Positions 43,746 to 53,879 of a DNA stretch of 64,000 nucleotides are shown one piece after another. The translations under genes were made by a program, and so were the position numbers. Every line of letters begins with the position of its first letter. The stretch's first letter is position 1. This DNA is from JBJEFI01 sp051873875 (lineage in GTDB: Bacteria > Bacillota > Bacilli > Bacillales > Bacillaceae_G): positions 1-64,000 of the forward strand of contig JBJEFI010000060.1 in the NCBI GenBank assembly GCA_051873875.1. The letters run 5' to 3'. The notes beneath the pieces are model-generated. The model saw nothing but the letters and a program-made list of their open reading frames with translations. It was not told the origin of the DNA and did not search any database.

Positions 43746-43752
43746 TGTCGAA
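43746..43752 (+). promoter_or_regulatory. Spo0A box upstream of spo0A
   Basis: A second perfect TGTCGAA, in TTTTGTCGAAATTT, about 100 nt further upstream; a degenerate third copy (CGTCGAA, minus strand) is near 43723-43729. Multiple boxes are the known pattern at the spo0A Pv-Ps region. The rest of the gap up to 43896 holds no gene. Confidence 0.6.
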
Positions 43753-43896
43753 ATTTCTATATATGCTTCTTTTATTTTATATGAAATCGTTCATTTTGTC
43801 TTACTATTTGTATAATTAAACCTTTTTATAAAGTAACTATTTCTTATAAAGTAGGATTTTCAATAAAGCATCCTTAATTAACAATCCTTTTATATG

Positions 43897-43926
43897 AATA
43901 AAAAAGCAGGTATTATCCTGCTTTTC
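43897..43926 (-). terminator. Terminator of spoIVB
   Basis: AAAAGCAGG (43902-43910) and its complement after a 6-nt loop overlap the spoIVB stop; GCTTTTTTATT follows on the minus strand. Confidence 0.85.
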
Positions 43927-45193
43927 TTTCTTCTACTGACGTACGATAAATATCAATACCTGCCTCTTTTAACATCCATTCGATATGAACTCCATATCCA
44001 GATGTAGGGTCATTAACAAATACATGCGTAACAGCACCAATTATACGACCATTTTGAATAATAGGACTTCCACTCATCCCTTGAACAATTCCTCCTGTTT
44101 GTTCTAATAAACGAGAATCTGTTATTTTAATAACCAATCCTTTTGTAGCAGGTACTTTTTGAGTTGCAATACTTACAATTTCAATATCAAATTCTTCAAC
44201 CTTTTCATCATCAATAACTGAAAGAATGGTTGCTGGGCCTTCCTTCACTTGATGTGGCAAGGCAATCGGCAATAGCTTTCCATCTAGCTTAGTCGTAATA
44301 TCCTGATTCATTTCACCAAAAACACCAAATGGGCTATTTCGACTTACATTTCCTAATACATTACTATCTTCCGCAAAACGAGCTAATTTTTCTCCAGGTA
44401 CACCACTTGCCCCTCTTTGAATAGAAGTCACAAAGGATTTACAAATAACACCATCCTGTACCTGAATCGGCTTATTCGTATCTTCATCAGAAATAACATG
44501 TCCTAACGCACCATATTTCAACGAGACAGGATCAACAAACGTAAGTGTTCCAATTCCAGCAGCAGAATCTCGAATAAACAATCCTATTTTATATTTTTCA
44601 TCTTTTATTCCTTTTAGCGGTTTTAAGACAGTTTCAAATTGTTCGCTTGCTCGAACGATAACTAACTTTAATGCCTCACCTGTTACGCCAGCTTGTTGAA
44701 TAAATGGTGTTAAGTCTTCCATTTCTTCGATATCTTTTCCATTAATTTTGGTAATAATATCACCACGTTCAATATTAGCAATTTCTCCTGGCGATTTCTT
44801 TCCATCTTTTGTTTCAACAAGATGATGCCCAACTACAAGTACACCTTTTGTGTTTAACTTCACTCCAATTGAATGACCGCTAGCCAATAATTTTATATCT
44901 TTTAATACTTTTACTGTTGTTTGCTTAATTGGCAATTTTCCAATTCGCATAACCATTTTGCTTGTTCCTACATGGGTTGCTTTCGCTATTGTGTGAATTT
45001 GTTTTGTTGAATAGACAGATACATTATTGTTACTTAAAACTTGCATCCCTTTCGAAACTGGTATATATTGTCCTTCAAACATAACTATGTTTTTAGGTAT
45101 TGAAATATAATTTTTTACAGGGCTACTTACCCATCCTAAGCAAAGTAAAACAAGGAGAATAATGCCAATTGATTTTCTTAGATGTTTATACAT
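43913..45193 (-). CDS. spoIVB: SpoIVB serine peptidase
   Basis: Forespore-made signalling protease that cleaves SpoIVFA and so triggers pro-sigma-K processing in the mother cell. 426 residues: an N-terminal membrane/signal segment (about 9-23), a PDZ domain (about 115-190, GVLVVGHHLVET ... GDIITKINGKDIEEM) and a C-terminal serine peptidase domain with the active-site segment GMSGSPIIQNGR. The ATG follows GAGGAGAG. Adjacent to spo0A and recN, as in all Bacillus. Confidence 0.96.
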   Translation of the reverse strand: MYKHLRKSIGIILLVLLCLGWVSSPVKNYISIPKNIVMFEGQYIPVSKGMQVLSNNNVSVYSTKQIHTIAKATHVGTSKMVMRIGKLPIKQTTVKVLKDIKLLASGHSIGVKLNTKGVLVVGHHLVETKDGKKSPGEIANIERGDIITKINGKDIEEMEDLTPFIQQAGVTGEALKLVIVRASEQFETVLKPLKGIKDEKYKIGLFIRDSAAGIGTLTFVDPVSLKYGALGHVISDEDTNKPIQVQDGVICKSFVTSIQRGASGVPGEKLARFAEDSNVLGNVSRNSPFGVFGEMNQDITTKLDGKLLPIALPHQVKEGPATILSVIDDEKVEEFDIEIVSIATQKVPATKGLVIKITDSRLLEQTGGIVQGMSGSPIIQNGRIIGAVTHVFVNDPTSGYGVHIEWMLKEAGIDIYRTSVEERKAG

Positions 45194-45304
45194 TTTTTCA
45201 CTCTCCTCGTCAGAGATAAACTAGTGAGCAATGTTATTGCTGTAACATTAATTTTACCTAACACCATTTTGATTATTACTAGCAATATTAAAATCAAAAA
45301 CAAA

Positions 45305-45343
45305 AAAAAACCACCATACGTAAAAATACGTATAGTGGTCTAA
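45305..45343 (-). terminator. Terminator of recN
   Basis: A 13-bp stem (45310-45322 with 45327-45339, one mismatch) just after the recN stop, followed on the minus strand by nine U. Confidence 0.9.
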
Positions 45344-45355
45344 AAATAACCAGTT

Positions 45356-47074
45356 TTATTTTTCTTTTAACGTTGCTGCACTGCAAATTAACTCTCTTGC
45401 ATGTTCTTGGGTTACTCCTGTAATTTCTACTCCAGAAATCATTCGTGCAACTTCGTCTACCTTTTCGTCTAATGTTAAAACACGTACCGATGTTTTTGTG
45501 CGTTCTCCTTCTACCTCTTTGGCAATAAACAGATGGGTATCAGCCATAGATGCTACTTGTGGCAAGTGGGTAATACACAACACTTGAGAACCAACAGAAA
45601 CCTTATAAATTTTCTCTGCGATTGCTTGAGCAACTCGTCCACTTACACCAGTGTCTACTTCATCAAAAATAATAGAAGTAATACCTTGGTGTTTTGAGAA
45701 AATACTTTTTAACGCTAAAATAATACGAGATAATTCTCCACCTGATGCCACTTTTTCAATTGGTTTTAACGGTTCACCAGGGTTTGTTGAAATATAAAAG
45801 GATACATCATCCATTCCCAGTGCAGTAAATTTAATTGCTTCTCCATCAACAATTGGATCTTTATCTGTACCACTAACCGTATGAATATGTACTTTAAACA
45901 TTGTTTTTTCCATATATAAATGTTTTAACTCTTGATGAATGCTCTCTGTTAATTCTGCTGCATTTTGTTTTCGAAGCGCGGACAATACTTTCCCTTCTTT
46001 TACAAGTTCTATAGTAACTTTTTCAAGTTCAGCTTTCACTTGCTCAATGTGGGCATCTTTATTTTCAATTGTCGAAATTTCTTCTTCAATTTTATCGGCA
46101 TATATCAAAATTTCTTTTACATCTGAACCATATTTCTTTTTTAGCATACTAATTTCTGATAAACGTGATTCAATCATATCTAAACGACGTGGATCATATT
46201 CCATGTCATCGATATGATTACGTAATGTATAAGATGCTTCTTCAAGTAAATAATAGCTATTGGTAACTGTTTCAACTAATTCTTTTATTGCTGGTTCTAC
46301 ATCCACAATCGATTCTAGACTATACATGGCACTGCGGATTGCATCTAACCCATTCCCATCATTAAAAGCACCATAAGCATCATTTAAGCCTGTATAAATT
46401 TTTTCAAAGTTAGAAATCCGCTTTCGCTCTTCCATTAACTCATAATCTTCATTTTCCACCAAATTAGCAGACCGTATTTCATTTAATTGAAATTGAATTA
46501 AGTCTAAACGATGCGCCATTTGTTGTTCATTTTCAGATAACGTTCTCAGTCTCTTCTTAAGCGTTTCATACGTTGTAAATTGCTCTTGGTAGCGAGCTAG
46601 CTGTTCCTTAATCTTTTCTCCATGAAAAGCATCTAACAAATGAATATGACGCTCTGGGTCCATTAACTCTTGACTTTCATGTTGTCCATGAATATCAACT
46701 AATGTTCGTCCAATTTCTCGCAACACACTATTTGTAACAAGCTTGCCATTGATACGGCAAACACTTTTCCCTTGTGTTGTAATATCACGCTTCAAAATAA
46801 GGGAATTTTCTTCTAATTCAATTCCGTGTTCTGCACATTTTTCAATACAAGGATGACCTTCATCAAAGAAAAATAACCCTTCAATTTCCGCTTTATCTGT
46901 GCCATAACGAACGAATTCAGATGACCCTCGTCCGCCCACTAATAAGCCAATCGCATCGATAATAATCGATTTTCCCGCTCCTGTTTCACCACTTAAAACA
47001 GTTAGTCCACTTTCAAATGAAATGGCAACAAATTCAATAATAGCAAAGTTCTTTATAGTAAGTTCTGTTAACAC
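45356..47074 (-). CDS. recN: DNA repair protein RecN
   Basis: SMC-like ATPase recruited early to double-strand breaks. 572 residues with Walker A GETGAGKSIIIDAI near residue 30, a long coiled-coil centre, the ABC signature SGGELSRIILALK and Walker B SIIFDEVDTGVSG. The start is GTG 7 nt after GAGGAG. It follows ahrC by 15 nt; yqxC-ahrC-recN is a conserved run. Confidence 0.95.
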   Translation of the reverse strand: MLTELTIKNFAIIEFVAISFESGLTVLSGETGAGKSIIIDAIGLLVGGRGSSEFVRYGTDKAEIEGLFFFDEGHPCIEKCAEHGIELEENSLILKRDITTQGKSVCRINGKLVTNSVLREIGRTLVDIHGQHESQELMDPERHIHLLDAFHGEKIKEQLARYQEQFTTYETLKKRLRTLSENEQQMAHRLDLIQFQLNEIRSANLVENEDYELMEERKRISNFEKIYTGLNDAYGAFNDGNGLDAIRSAMYSLESIVDVEPAIKELVETVTNSYYLLEEASYTLRNHIDDMEYDPRRLDMIESRLSEISMLKKKYGSDVKEILIYADKIEEEISTIENKDAHIEQVKAELEKVTIELVKEGKVLSALRKQNAAELTESIHQELKHLYMEKTMFKVHIHTVSGTDKDPIVDGEAIKFTALGMDDVSFYISTNPGEPLKPIEKVASGGELSRIILALKSIFSKHQGITSIIFDEVDTGVSGRVAQAIAEKIYKVSVGSQVLCITHLPQVASMADTHLFIAKEVEGERTKTSVRVLTLDEKVDEVARMISGVEITGVTQEHARELICSAATLKEK

Positions 47075-47089
47075 CCTTACGCTCCTCTC

Positions 47090-47548
47090 TTACGATAGAA
47101 GATCCAATAATCGCTCTTTAATAACATCTGCATCTTCTTTTGTACGACTAATTATCAAGCACGTATCGTCCCCGCAAATCGTCCCGAGAATTTCCTCCCA
47201 ATCTAATTGGTCAATTAAAATACCAATTGCATTTGCATTACCTGGAAGTGTTTTTAACGTAATTAAATAATCAACCCCATCCATTTTAATAAATGCGTCA
47301 ATCATTGCACGCTTTAATTTATGAATTGGGTTATAACGATGATCCGATGGTAAGCTATATTTATAACTTCCATCGCTTAATGGTACCTTTACTAAATGAA
47401 GTTCTTTAATATCACGTGAAACTGTTGCTTGTGTCACATTAAAGCCTTCTCGACAAAGAATATCAACAAGTTCATCTTGGGTTTGAATTTCTAATTTCGT
47501 AATAATTTCTCTAATTTTTAAATGCCTTTGATTTTTATTTAAACTCAT
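47090..47548 (-). CDS. ahrC: Arginine repressor AhrC/ArgR
   Basis: Arginine-dependent regulator of arginine synthesis and catabolism. 152 residues: an N-terminal winged helix (RHLKIREIITKLEIQTQDEL ... TQATVSRDIKELH) and a C-terminal oligomerisation/arginine-binding domain with GTICGDDTCLII. The ATG at 47548 follows AAGGGAGA; the longer frame lacks a site. Confidence 0.95.
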   Translation of the reverse strand: MSLNKNQRHLKIREIITKLEIQTQDELVDILCREGFNVTQATVSRDIKELHLVKVPLSDGSYKYSLPSDHRYNPIHKLKRAMIDAFIKMDGVDYLITLKTLPGNANAIGILIDQLDWEEILGTICGDDTCLIISRTKEDADVIKERLLDLLS

Positions 47549-47603
47549 AATCGTTTCTCCCTTGGTAAGTCGTAACGAAAAGAGGTAGTGCAAGGCACGC
47601 CTC

Positions 47604-48434
47604 TTATCCGTTAGCTTTTAATTGTTTATGTGCTTCTTTTACAACTTCTTCGATCGCAAACGACAAGAGATTTTCTCCTTTAGATGCTTCTCCGTCCCAA
47701 TGTAAATGTGCAAGGAATTCGATGTTTCCATCGCCACCTGTAATTGGCGAATACGTTAATCCTTTGACATCGTACCCTTCATTCATTGCAAAATGTAATA
47801 CATCTTCAATTACTGCCTGATGAATTTTCGGATCGCGAACAATCCCTTTTTTCCCCACATTTTCTTTTCCAGCTTCAAATTGAGGCTTAATTAATGCAAG
47901 TACATCACCACCTGGCATAAGAATTGTCGTCAGGTTGGGCAAAATTAAACGCAATGAAATAAATGATACATCAATAGATGCAAATTGGGGCAATCCTTCC
48001 GTAAAATCCGCTACAGTTGCATGGCGAAAGTTCGTACGTTCCATTACAACAACTCGTTCATCTTGCCTTAATTTCCATGCCAATTGGTTATATCCAACAT
48101 CTAAAGCATAAGATAAGACTGCACCATTTTGCAACGCACAATCTGTAAATCCGCCTGTAGAAGAGCCTATGTCTAGCATAATTTTCCCTTTTACATCTAC
48201 ATCAAATGTTTGTAATGCTTTTTCTAATTTATAGCCGCCACGGCTAACATAAGGCATCACTTTCCCTTTGATTGAAATAATAGCATCCACAGGTACTTTT
48301 TCTCCTGCTTTGTCTACTCGTTCCTCATTTATATATACTAAGCCAGCCATGATGCCACGCTTTGCTTTTTCTCTTGTTTCAAATAACCCTTGTTCTACAA
48401 GTAGAACATCAATTCTTTCCTTTTTTGGATTCAT
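47604..48434 (-). CDS. yqxC: TlyA-family RNA methyltransferase (YqxC)
   Basis: 276 residues: an N-terminal S4 RNA-binding domain (about 8-65) and an FtsJ/RrmJ-type methyltransferase domain with SAM motif DIGSSTGGFTDCALQNGA. Mycobacterial TlyA 2'-O-methylates rRNA; the Bacillus role is inferred. It lies 8 nt after dxs and upstream of ahrC. Confidence 0.9.
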   Translation of the reverse strand: MNPKKERIDVLLVEQGLFETREKAKRGIMAGLVYINEERVDKAGEKVPVDAIISIKGKVMPYVSRGGYKLEKALQTFDVDVKGKIMLDIGSSTGGFTDCALQNGAVLSYALDVGYNQLAWKLRQDERVVVMERTNFRHATVADFTEGLPQFASIDVSFISLRLILPNLTTILMPGGDVLALIKPQFEAGKENVGKKGIVRDPKIHQAVIEDVLHFAMNEGYDVKGLTYSPITGGDGNIEFLAHLHWDGEASKGENLLSFAIEEVVKEAHKQLKANG

Positions 48435-48442
48435 TCTTATAG

Positions 48443-50347
48443 TTACATCCTTTTTTCTTTTGTTGGAACCATATTTAGTATGCGCTCCACAACCATTTCT
48501 GGTGTCATTCCAATTTCTTGTAATAGTTCTTCGACTTCTCCATGTTCAATAAATACATCTGGAATACCCATTCGAGTAATTACTGCATCATAAAATTGAC
48601 GATCATGTGCAAATTCTAAAATGCTACTACCGAATCCACCCTCTAAACAAGCCTCTTCAATTGTTAATAACGGCATATTTTCAGATAGTAATGAAATAAG
48701 TAATTCCTCATCCAATGGTTTAATAAAACGACAGTTAACAACTTTTACAGAAATACCATACGTTTTTTCTACTTTTTTAGCAGCCTCTAACGCCATTGGA
48801 ATTGTCGTTCCAAATGTTAAAATTCCACAATCTGTTCCTTCTTTTAATACTTCCCATGAACCAATTGGAATTTCTTTTAATTGTTCATCCATGTGAACAC
48901 CTAGTCCATTTCCCCTTGGATAACGGAGGGCAATTGGACCTTTATTATAGTGAATAGCTGTATTTACTAAGTGCTGACATTCATTTTCATCTTTCGCCAT
49001 CATAATAACTATATTCGGTATATGACGTAAAAAGGCGATATCAAATACACCTTGATGAGTTTCCCCATCGGCGCCTACTAATCCAGCCCGATCAATACCA
49101 ATAAATACATTTAAATTTTGACGACAAATATCATGCACAACTTGATCATATGCTCGTTGTAAAAATGTAGAATAGATTGCTAAAAATGGTTTGAAATCTT
49201 GAGTTGCAAGACCTGCTGCCATTGTTGTTGCATGTTGCTCTGCAATCCCTACGTCAATCATTCGGTCTGGGAATATTTTGGCAAATTTTTCTAATTTAGA
49301 GCCCACTGGCATCGCTGGTGTAATTGCAACAATCTTTTCATTTTCTTTCGCAAGTCGTAAAACCGTATCACTTACAACAGAGCTCCATGCAGGGCCAACT
49401 GTATTTGGCTTAATAAAGCTTCCTGATTCAATTTTGTAAGGACCTGTTCCGTGCCACGTCCCAATCACATCTTTTTCAGCTGGTTCATACCCTTTTCCTT
49501 TTTTCGTCACAACATGCATTAAAACTGGTCCCTTTGTTTTCTTTGCATATTCTAATTTCTCAAATAACTCCTGGAAATTATGACCATCTATAGGACCAAA
49601 GTAAGTAAATCCAAGCTCTTCAAAAAACATGCCATTTACAACCAAATATTTTAAACTATCTTTTACACGTTCCGTAACGCTTGCAAGCTTGCCACCTACT
49701 GCCGGAATTTTTTTCAATATATATTCAATATCATGTTTTGCTTCTTGATATTGGCTTGTCGTACGCATTCGTCCTAAGATACTGTGTAACGCACCTACAT
49801 TTGGGGCAATGGACATTTCATTATCATTTAAAATAACAATGACATTTCTTTTTTCATGTCCAATATGATTTAGGGCTTCTAATGCCATTCCACCCGTTAA
49901 AGCACCATCTCCAATGATTGGAATAATATGTTCTTTTGTTCCTTTTAAATCACGAGCAATTGCCATCCCCATTGCTGCAGATAGAGATGTTGAACTATGG
50001 CCTGTTTCCCACACATCATGTTCACTTTCAATTCGTTTTGGAAATCCGCATAATCCTTTATATTTTCTTAACGTATCAAACTCACATGCCCGTCCAGTTA
50101 AAATTTTATGAACATATGATTGATGTCCAACGTCCCAAAGAAATTTGTCCTCTGGGCTATTAAACACCTTATGCAACGCAATTGTTAATTCTACAACTCC
50201 AAGATTCGGAGCAATATGCCCACCCGTAACTGACAATTTTTGAATTAAAAAAGAACGTATCTCTTCGCTTAATTCTTCCAATTGTTGTACTGTCATACCT
50301 TTTAGGAACGATGGGTCTTTAATGGATGTCAGATCCACCCAAATCAC
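48443..50347 (-). CDS. dxs: 1-deoxy-D-xylulose-5-phosphate synthase
   Basis: Condenses pyruvate and glyceraldehyde-3-phosphate, the first step of MEP isoprenoid synthesis. 634 residues with thiamine-diphosphate motif GDGALTGGMALEALN and later DRAGLVGADGETHQGVFD. The GTG at 50347 is used; a second GTG three codons later is possible. It sits 120 nt downstream of ispA, which makes the polyprenyl product of the same pathway. Confidence 0.95.
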   Translation of the reverse strand: MIWVDLTSIKDPSFLKGMTVQQLEELSEEIRSFLIQKLSVTGGHIAPNLGVVELTIALHKVFNSPEDKFLWDVGHQSYVHKILTGRACEFDTLRKYKGLCGFPKRIESEHDVWETGHSSTSLSAAMGMAIARDLKGTKEHIIPIIGDGALTGGMALEALNHIGHEKRNVIVILNDNEMSIAPNVGALHSILGRMRTTSQYQEAKHDIEYILKKIPAVGGKLASVTERVKDSLKYLVVNGMFFEELGFTYFGPIDGHNFQELFEKLEYAKKTKGPVLMHVVTKKGKGYEPAEKDVIGTWHGTGPYKIESGSFIKPNTVGPAWSSVVSDTVLRLAKENEKIVAITPAMPVGSKLEKFAKIFPDRMIDVGIAEQHATTMAAGLATQDFKPFLAIYSTFLQRAYDQVVHDICRQNLNVFIGIDRAGLVGADGETHQGVFDIAFLRHIPNIVIMMAKDENECQHLVNTAIHYNKGPIALRYPRGNGLGVHMDEQLKEIPIGSWEVLKEGTDCGILTFGTTIPMALEAAKKVEKTYGISVKVVNCRFIKPLDEELLISLLSENMPLLTIEEACLEGGFGSSILEFAHDRQFYDAVITRMGIPDVFIEHGEVEELLQEIGMTPEMVVERILNMVPTKEKRM

Positions 50348-50467
50348 TCACTTTCCTTTTAACTTCATTTCTCATTGAATTTTTTATTCTTAGTTTATCT
50401 AATATTTTACCTTATAAGTACTAAAAAACGTAATAAAAAGAATATTTAGTAGACTTTTTATTATGAT

Positions 50468-51358
50468 TTAGTTTTTTCTTGTCATAATCACATCGCAAAG
50501 ATTAAGTAAATACGTTGCATCTATCCCAATCAACTGTATTTTTTCCTTTGCCTGTTCAACGGTATTTTTTAAAATCATTTTTGCTTCTCCGAGTGAATAA
50601 AGAGTTGTGTACGTACTCTTTTCATTACTTATATCACTTCCAACAGGCTTTCCGATTTCAGATTCCGTTCCTTCTACATCTAAAATATCATCTTGAATTT
50701 GAAAAGCCAAGCCAATTAAATAACCAACTTCACGTAACTGTTCTACTTGTTCTTTCGTTGCCCCAGCTAATAATCCAGCTGCAACTAATGGAAAAACTAG
50801 TAAACGTCCTGTCTTGTTACGATGAATTTCTTCTAGTTGTTTAATTGTTATTACTTTGCCTTCTGCTTCCATATCTAATACTTGTCCAGCAATCATTCCT
50901 TCTGGTCCTGCCGCTTGTGCAAATTCTTCAACAATAGCCAGAAGAATGTCGCTTTGAATTTGTTCTTTTGCTTTTGTTATCATCAAAAAGGCATGGGTTA
51001 ACAGTGCATCTCCTGCTAAAACTGCATTTGCTTCACCAAATACAATATGGTTAGTTGGTTTTCCACGACGTAAATCATCATCATCCATACATGGCAAATC
51101 ATCATGTATGAGCGAATACGTATGTACCATCTCTAAAGCGGCAGCAATTGGCAAGCCTACTTTTGTATCTTTTCCAAATGCCTCTAATGTGGCAAATAAA
51201 AGAGCAGGACGAATTCGCTTGCCTCCCGCACTTAATGAATATAACATTGCTTCCTTTAATACACTAGGTCCTTGAATTTCTTCTATTTGTTCGTTCATAT
51301 ACGCTTCAAGGTTATTTTTATGGAGACGTAAAAATTCATTTAACGTTCCTAGACTCAT
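50468..51358 (-). CDS. ispA: Farnesyl diphosphate synthase
   Basis: Extends DMAPP with two IPP units. 296 residues with the first aspartate-rich motif LIHDDLPCMDDDDLRRGKP and the second FQIQDDILD. The start overlaps the xseB stop by 4 nt (ATGA), so the two are translationally coupled in xseA-xseB-ispA. Confidence 0.95.
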   Translation of the reverse strand: MSLGTLNEFLRLHKNNLEAYMNEQIEEIQGPSVLKEAMLYSLSAGGKRIRPALLFATLEAFGKDTKVGLPIAAALEMVHTYSLIHDDLPCMDDDDLRRGKPTNHIVFGEANAVLAGDALLTHAFLMITKAKEQIQSDILLAIVEEFAQAAGPEGMIAGQVLDMEAEGKVITIKQLEEIHRNKTGRLLVFPLVAAGLLAGATKEQVEQLREVGYLIGLAFQIQDDILDVEGTESEIGKPVGSDISNEKSTYTTLYSLGEAKMILKNTVEQAKEKIQLIGIDATYLLNLCDVIMTRKN

Positions 51359-51585
51359 TGTCCTTCTCCTTGTAATTCAAAAGGCTTTAACGTATCATCT
51401 TCTCCTAAAATGGTTACCATTTGTTTCTCCACTTGTTTTAGCTTTTGATGACATAATTTAGATAGTTCCATTCCTTCTGTAAAATAAGAAATGGCTTCTT
51501 CTAATGGAACGTCTCCTTGTTCTAACTTTGTTACAATCTCTTCTAATGCTACAATTGCTTCTTCAAATGTCTTTTCCTTTTTCAT
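51355..51585 (-). CDS. xseB: Exodeoxyribonuclease VII small subunit
   Basis: 76 residues, helical hairpin with TFEEAIVALEEIVTKLEQGD typical of XseB. Binds the C-terminal helices of XseA. Starts 1 nt after the xseA stop. Confidence 0.94.
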   Translation of the reverse strand: MKKEKTFEEAIVALEEIVTKLEQGDVPLEEAISYFTEGMELSKLCHQKLKQVEKQMVTILGEDDTLKPFELQGEGQ

Positions 51586-51586
51586 T

Positions 51587-52933
51587 TTACATCCGCTCCT
51601 CTATTCCCTGTACAAGGCAATTTGCTTGTCCATCTTTTAACGTTACGTTTACACAATCACCAACTTTTAATTGTTGCACACTCTTTATCATATTTTTTTC
51701 ATTATCATACATTAAACTATAACCGCGGTCCATAATTTTTAATGGACTTAATGCATCCAATTTCCCAATAAGATTCGTATATGTGTAGCCTTTCACTTCT
51801 ATAACACGTTGTAACTCTTTCAACATTTGGCGCTGTAATCCATCTACTTTCAATTGAGCTGCCTTTATATCATGACTAGGATGAAATGTTTGTAACTTCA
51901 ACTGTAATTGAGATAATTGATTTCCCTTTTGTTCTGTATACACTGCCATACTACGCTGAAAAGCATCTAATACACGGTCAAGTTGCTGTTCCTTTTGATT
52001 ATATAATTGTTGTGGATAACGAAATGCATAAGAAGTCGTTAATTTCCTTACCTCTTGGGTTGCATGTTTTTGAATCCCCTTCATCCCTTGAATAAGACGA
52101 TTCGTCCGTTGTTCTACTCGTTCTATTAACTCAATCGTACTAGGTGTTACAAGCTCTGCTGCTCCGGTTGGTGTCGGTGCACGCATATCCGCAACAAAAT
52201 CCGCAATCGTAAAATCCGTTTCATGTCCTACTGCCGAAACAATTGGAATAGTCGATTCATAGATACTTCTAGCTACTATTTCTTCATTAAAAGCCCATAA
52301 TTCTTCAATAGATCCGCCACCGCGTCCCGCAATAAGTACATCTACTTCCATCCGTTCATTTGCTTTTTTGATTGCTTTTGCAATCGATGCCGCTGCATTT
52401 TCACCTTGAACCAATACAGGATAAATAACAACTTTTGCAATTGGATAACGGCGATTTAACGTTGTAATAATATCTCGAATAGCAGCACCTGTCGGTGATG
52501 TAATGACTCCAATTGCTTTTGGATAAGAAGGCAATGTCTTTTTAAACATTGGTGAAAAAAGTCCTTCTTCTTGCAAACGACGTTTTAATTCTTCAAATGC
52601 TAAATGAAGGTTGCCAATTCCATCTTGTTGCATTTCGCGAACATAGAGCTGATAATTGCCCCCTGCTTCATATAAGCCAATATTCGCTATTACTAATACT
52701 TTCATTCCATCTTGGGGTTTAAACGTTAATCGTTGGTTATGAGTAGAAAACATCACACAAGAAATTCTTGCTTGTTTATCCTTTAACGTAAAATACATAT
52801 GTCCACGACTATGTGCTTTGTAATTCGATATTTCCCCTCTTAAATAAAGCGTTTGTAAGTGCTTATCCCCTTCTAGCTTTGCTTTAATATAACGGGTTAG
52901 GGCCGTTACTGTTAAATAACGAATATCACTCAT
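51587..52933 (-). CDS. xseA: Exodeoxyribonuclease VII large subunit
   Basis: Catalytic subunit of the bidirectional single-strand exonuclease. 448 residues: an N-terminal OB fold (to about residue 100), a catalytic domain with GVITSPTGAAIRDI, GRGGGSIEELWAFN and ETDFTIADFVADMRAPTPT, then a coiled-coil and a C-terminal XseB-binding segment. Confidence 0.95.
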   Translation of the reverse strand: MSDIRYLTVTALTRYIKAKLEGDKHLQTLYLRGEISNYKAHSRGHMYFTLKDKQARISCVMFSTHNQRLTFKPQDGMKVLVIANIGLYEAGGNYQLYVREMQQDGIGNLHLAFEELKRRLQEEGLFSPMFKKTLPSYPKAIGVITSPTGAAIRDIITTLNRRYPIAKVVIYPVLVQGENAAASIAKAIKKANERMEVDVLIAGRGGGSIEELWAFNEEIVARSIYESTIPIVSAVGHETDFTIADFVADMRAPTPTGAAELVTPSTIELIERVEQRTNRLIQGMKGIQKHATQEVRKLTTSYAFRYPQQLYNQKEQQLDRVLDAFQRSMAVYTEQKGNQLSQLQLKLQTFHPSHDIKAAQLKVDGLQRQMLKELQRVIEVKGYTYTNLIGKLDALSPLKIMDRGYSLMYDNEKNMIKSVQQLKVGDCVNVTLKDGQANCLVQGIEERM

Positions 52934-52953
52934 TTCATCACAACCTTCTTAAC

Positions 52954-52990
52954 TTGAAGAGGCTGACCCCTTTGGTCAGCCTCTTTCCAA
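52954..52990 (-). terminator. Hairpin between folD and xseA
   Basis: A perfect 12-bp stem (AAGAGGCTGACC, 52957-52968, with 52974-52985) lies between the genes. The U-run on the minus strand is poor, so termination may be partial. Confidence 0.5.
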
Positions 52991-53007
52991 TTCTTGCTCT
53001 TATTTTA

Positions 53008-53856
53008 TCACAATTTCATCTTTTTTGCAGATTGAACTGTGTTATGTAACAACATCGTAATTGTCATCGGCCCAACTCCACCAGGAACAGGTGTAAGATG
53101 GCTTGCAACTTCGATTACTTCATCAAAAACAACATCGCCACAAAGCTTTCCAGTACTTAAACGATTTACACCAACATCAATGACAACTGCGCCCTTTTTC
53201 ACATAATCTGCTGTAATAAAATTCGCTCTACCTACAGCTACAATTAAAATATCCGCTTGCTTTGTCATACTCTTTAAATCTTTTGTTCTTGAATGCGTAT
53301 ATGTAACAGTTGCATTTTCATTTAAGAATAGTTGTCCAACAGGCTTCCCTACAATATTACTTCTTCCCACAACGACAACATGCTTTCCTTCAATAGGAAC
53401 ATCAATTCGTTTTACCATTTCGAGAATTCCAAATGGCGTACATGGTAAAAAGCACTCTGCTCCTGTCATCATCTTGCCGATATTAATTGGGTGGAATCCG
53501 TCTACATCTTTGTTTGGATTAATTGCTTCAATTACTTTGCTTTCACAAATGTGCGCTGGTAAAGGTAATTGAACAAGGATACCATGAATTCGGTCATCGT
53601 TATTTAGTCGTTCAATTTCTTCTAATAAAAATTGTTCCGTTGTTTCTGCTGGCAATTCAATTAATTCGTTATAAATGCCTACTTCTATACACGCTTTATG
53701 TTTCCCTTTTACGTAGGAATGAGAAGCTGGGTCATCTCCGATTAAAATAACTGCTAATCCTGGTACAATTCCAATTTGCTTCAATTGTGCTACTTCTTCT
53801 TTCAATTCTTGACGAATTTCATTTGCAATCTCTTTTCCGCTGACAATCTTCCCCAT
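53008..53856 (-). CDS. folD: Methylene-THF dehydrogenase / methenyl-THF cyclohydrolase FolD
   Basis: Bifunctional one-carbon enzyme. 282 residues with the catalytic YVKGKHKA (Lys), ILVQLPLP, NADP motif VVGRSNIVGKP and TPVPGGVGPMT. The ATG at 53856 follows GGGGGAATTGAAA; the ORF-start ATG five codons earlier overlaps the site. 23 nt after nusB. Confidence 0.95.
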   Translation of the reverse strand: MGKIVSGKEIANEIRQELKEEVAQLKQIGIVPGLAVILIGDDPASHSYVKGKHKACIEVGIYNELIELPAETTEQFLLEEIERLNNDDRIHGILVQLPLPAHICESKVIEAINPNKDVDGFHPINIGKMMTGAECFLPCTPFGILEMVKRIDVPIEGKHVVVVGRSNIVGKPVGQLFLNENATVTYTHSRTKDLKSMTKQADILIVAVGRANFITADYVKKGAVVIDVGVNRLSTGKLCGDVVFDEVIEVASHLTPVPGGVGPMTITMLLHNTVQSAKKMKL

Positions 53857-53879
53857 TTTCAATTCCCCCATCTATAAAA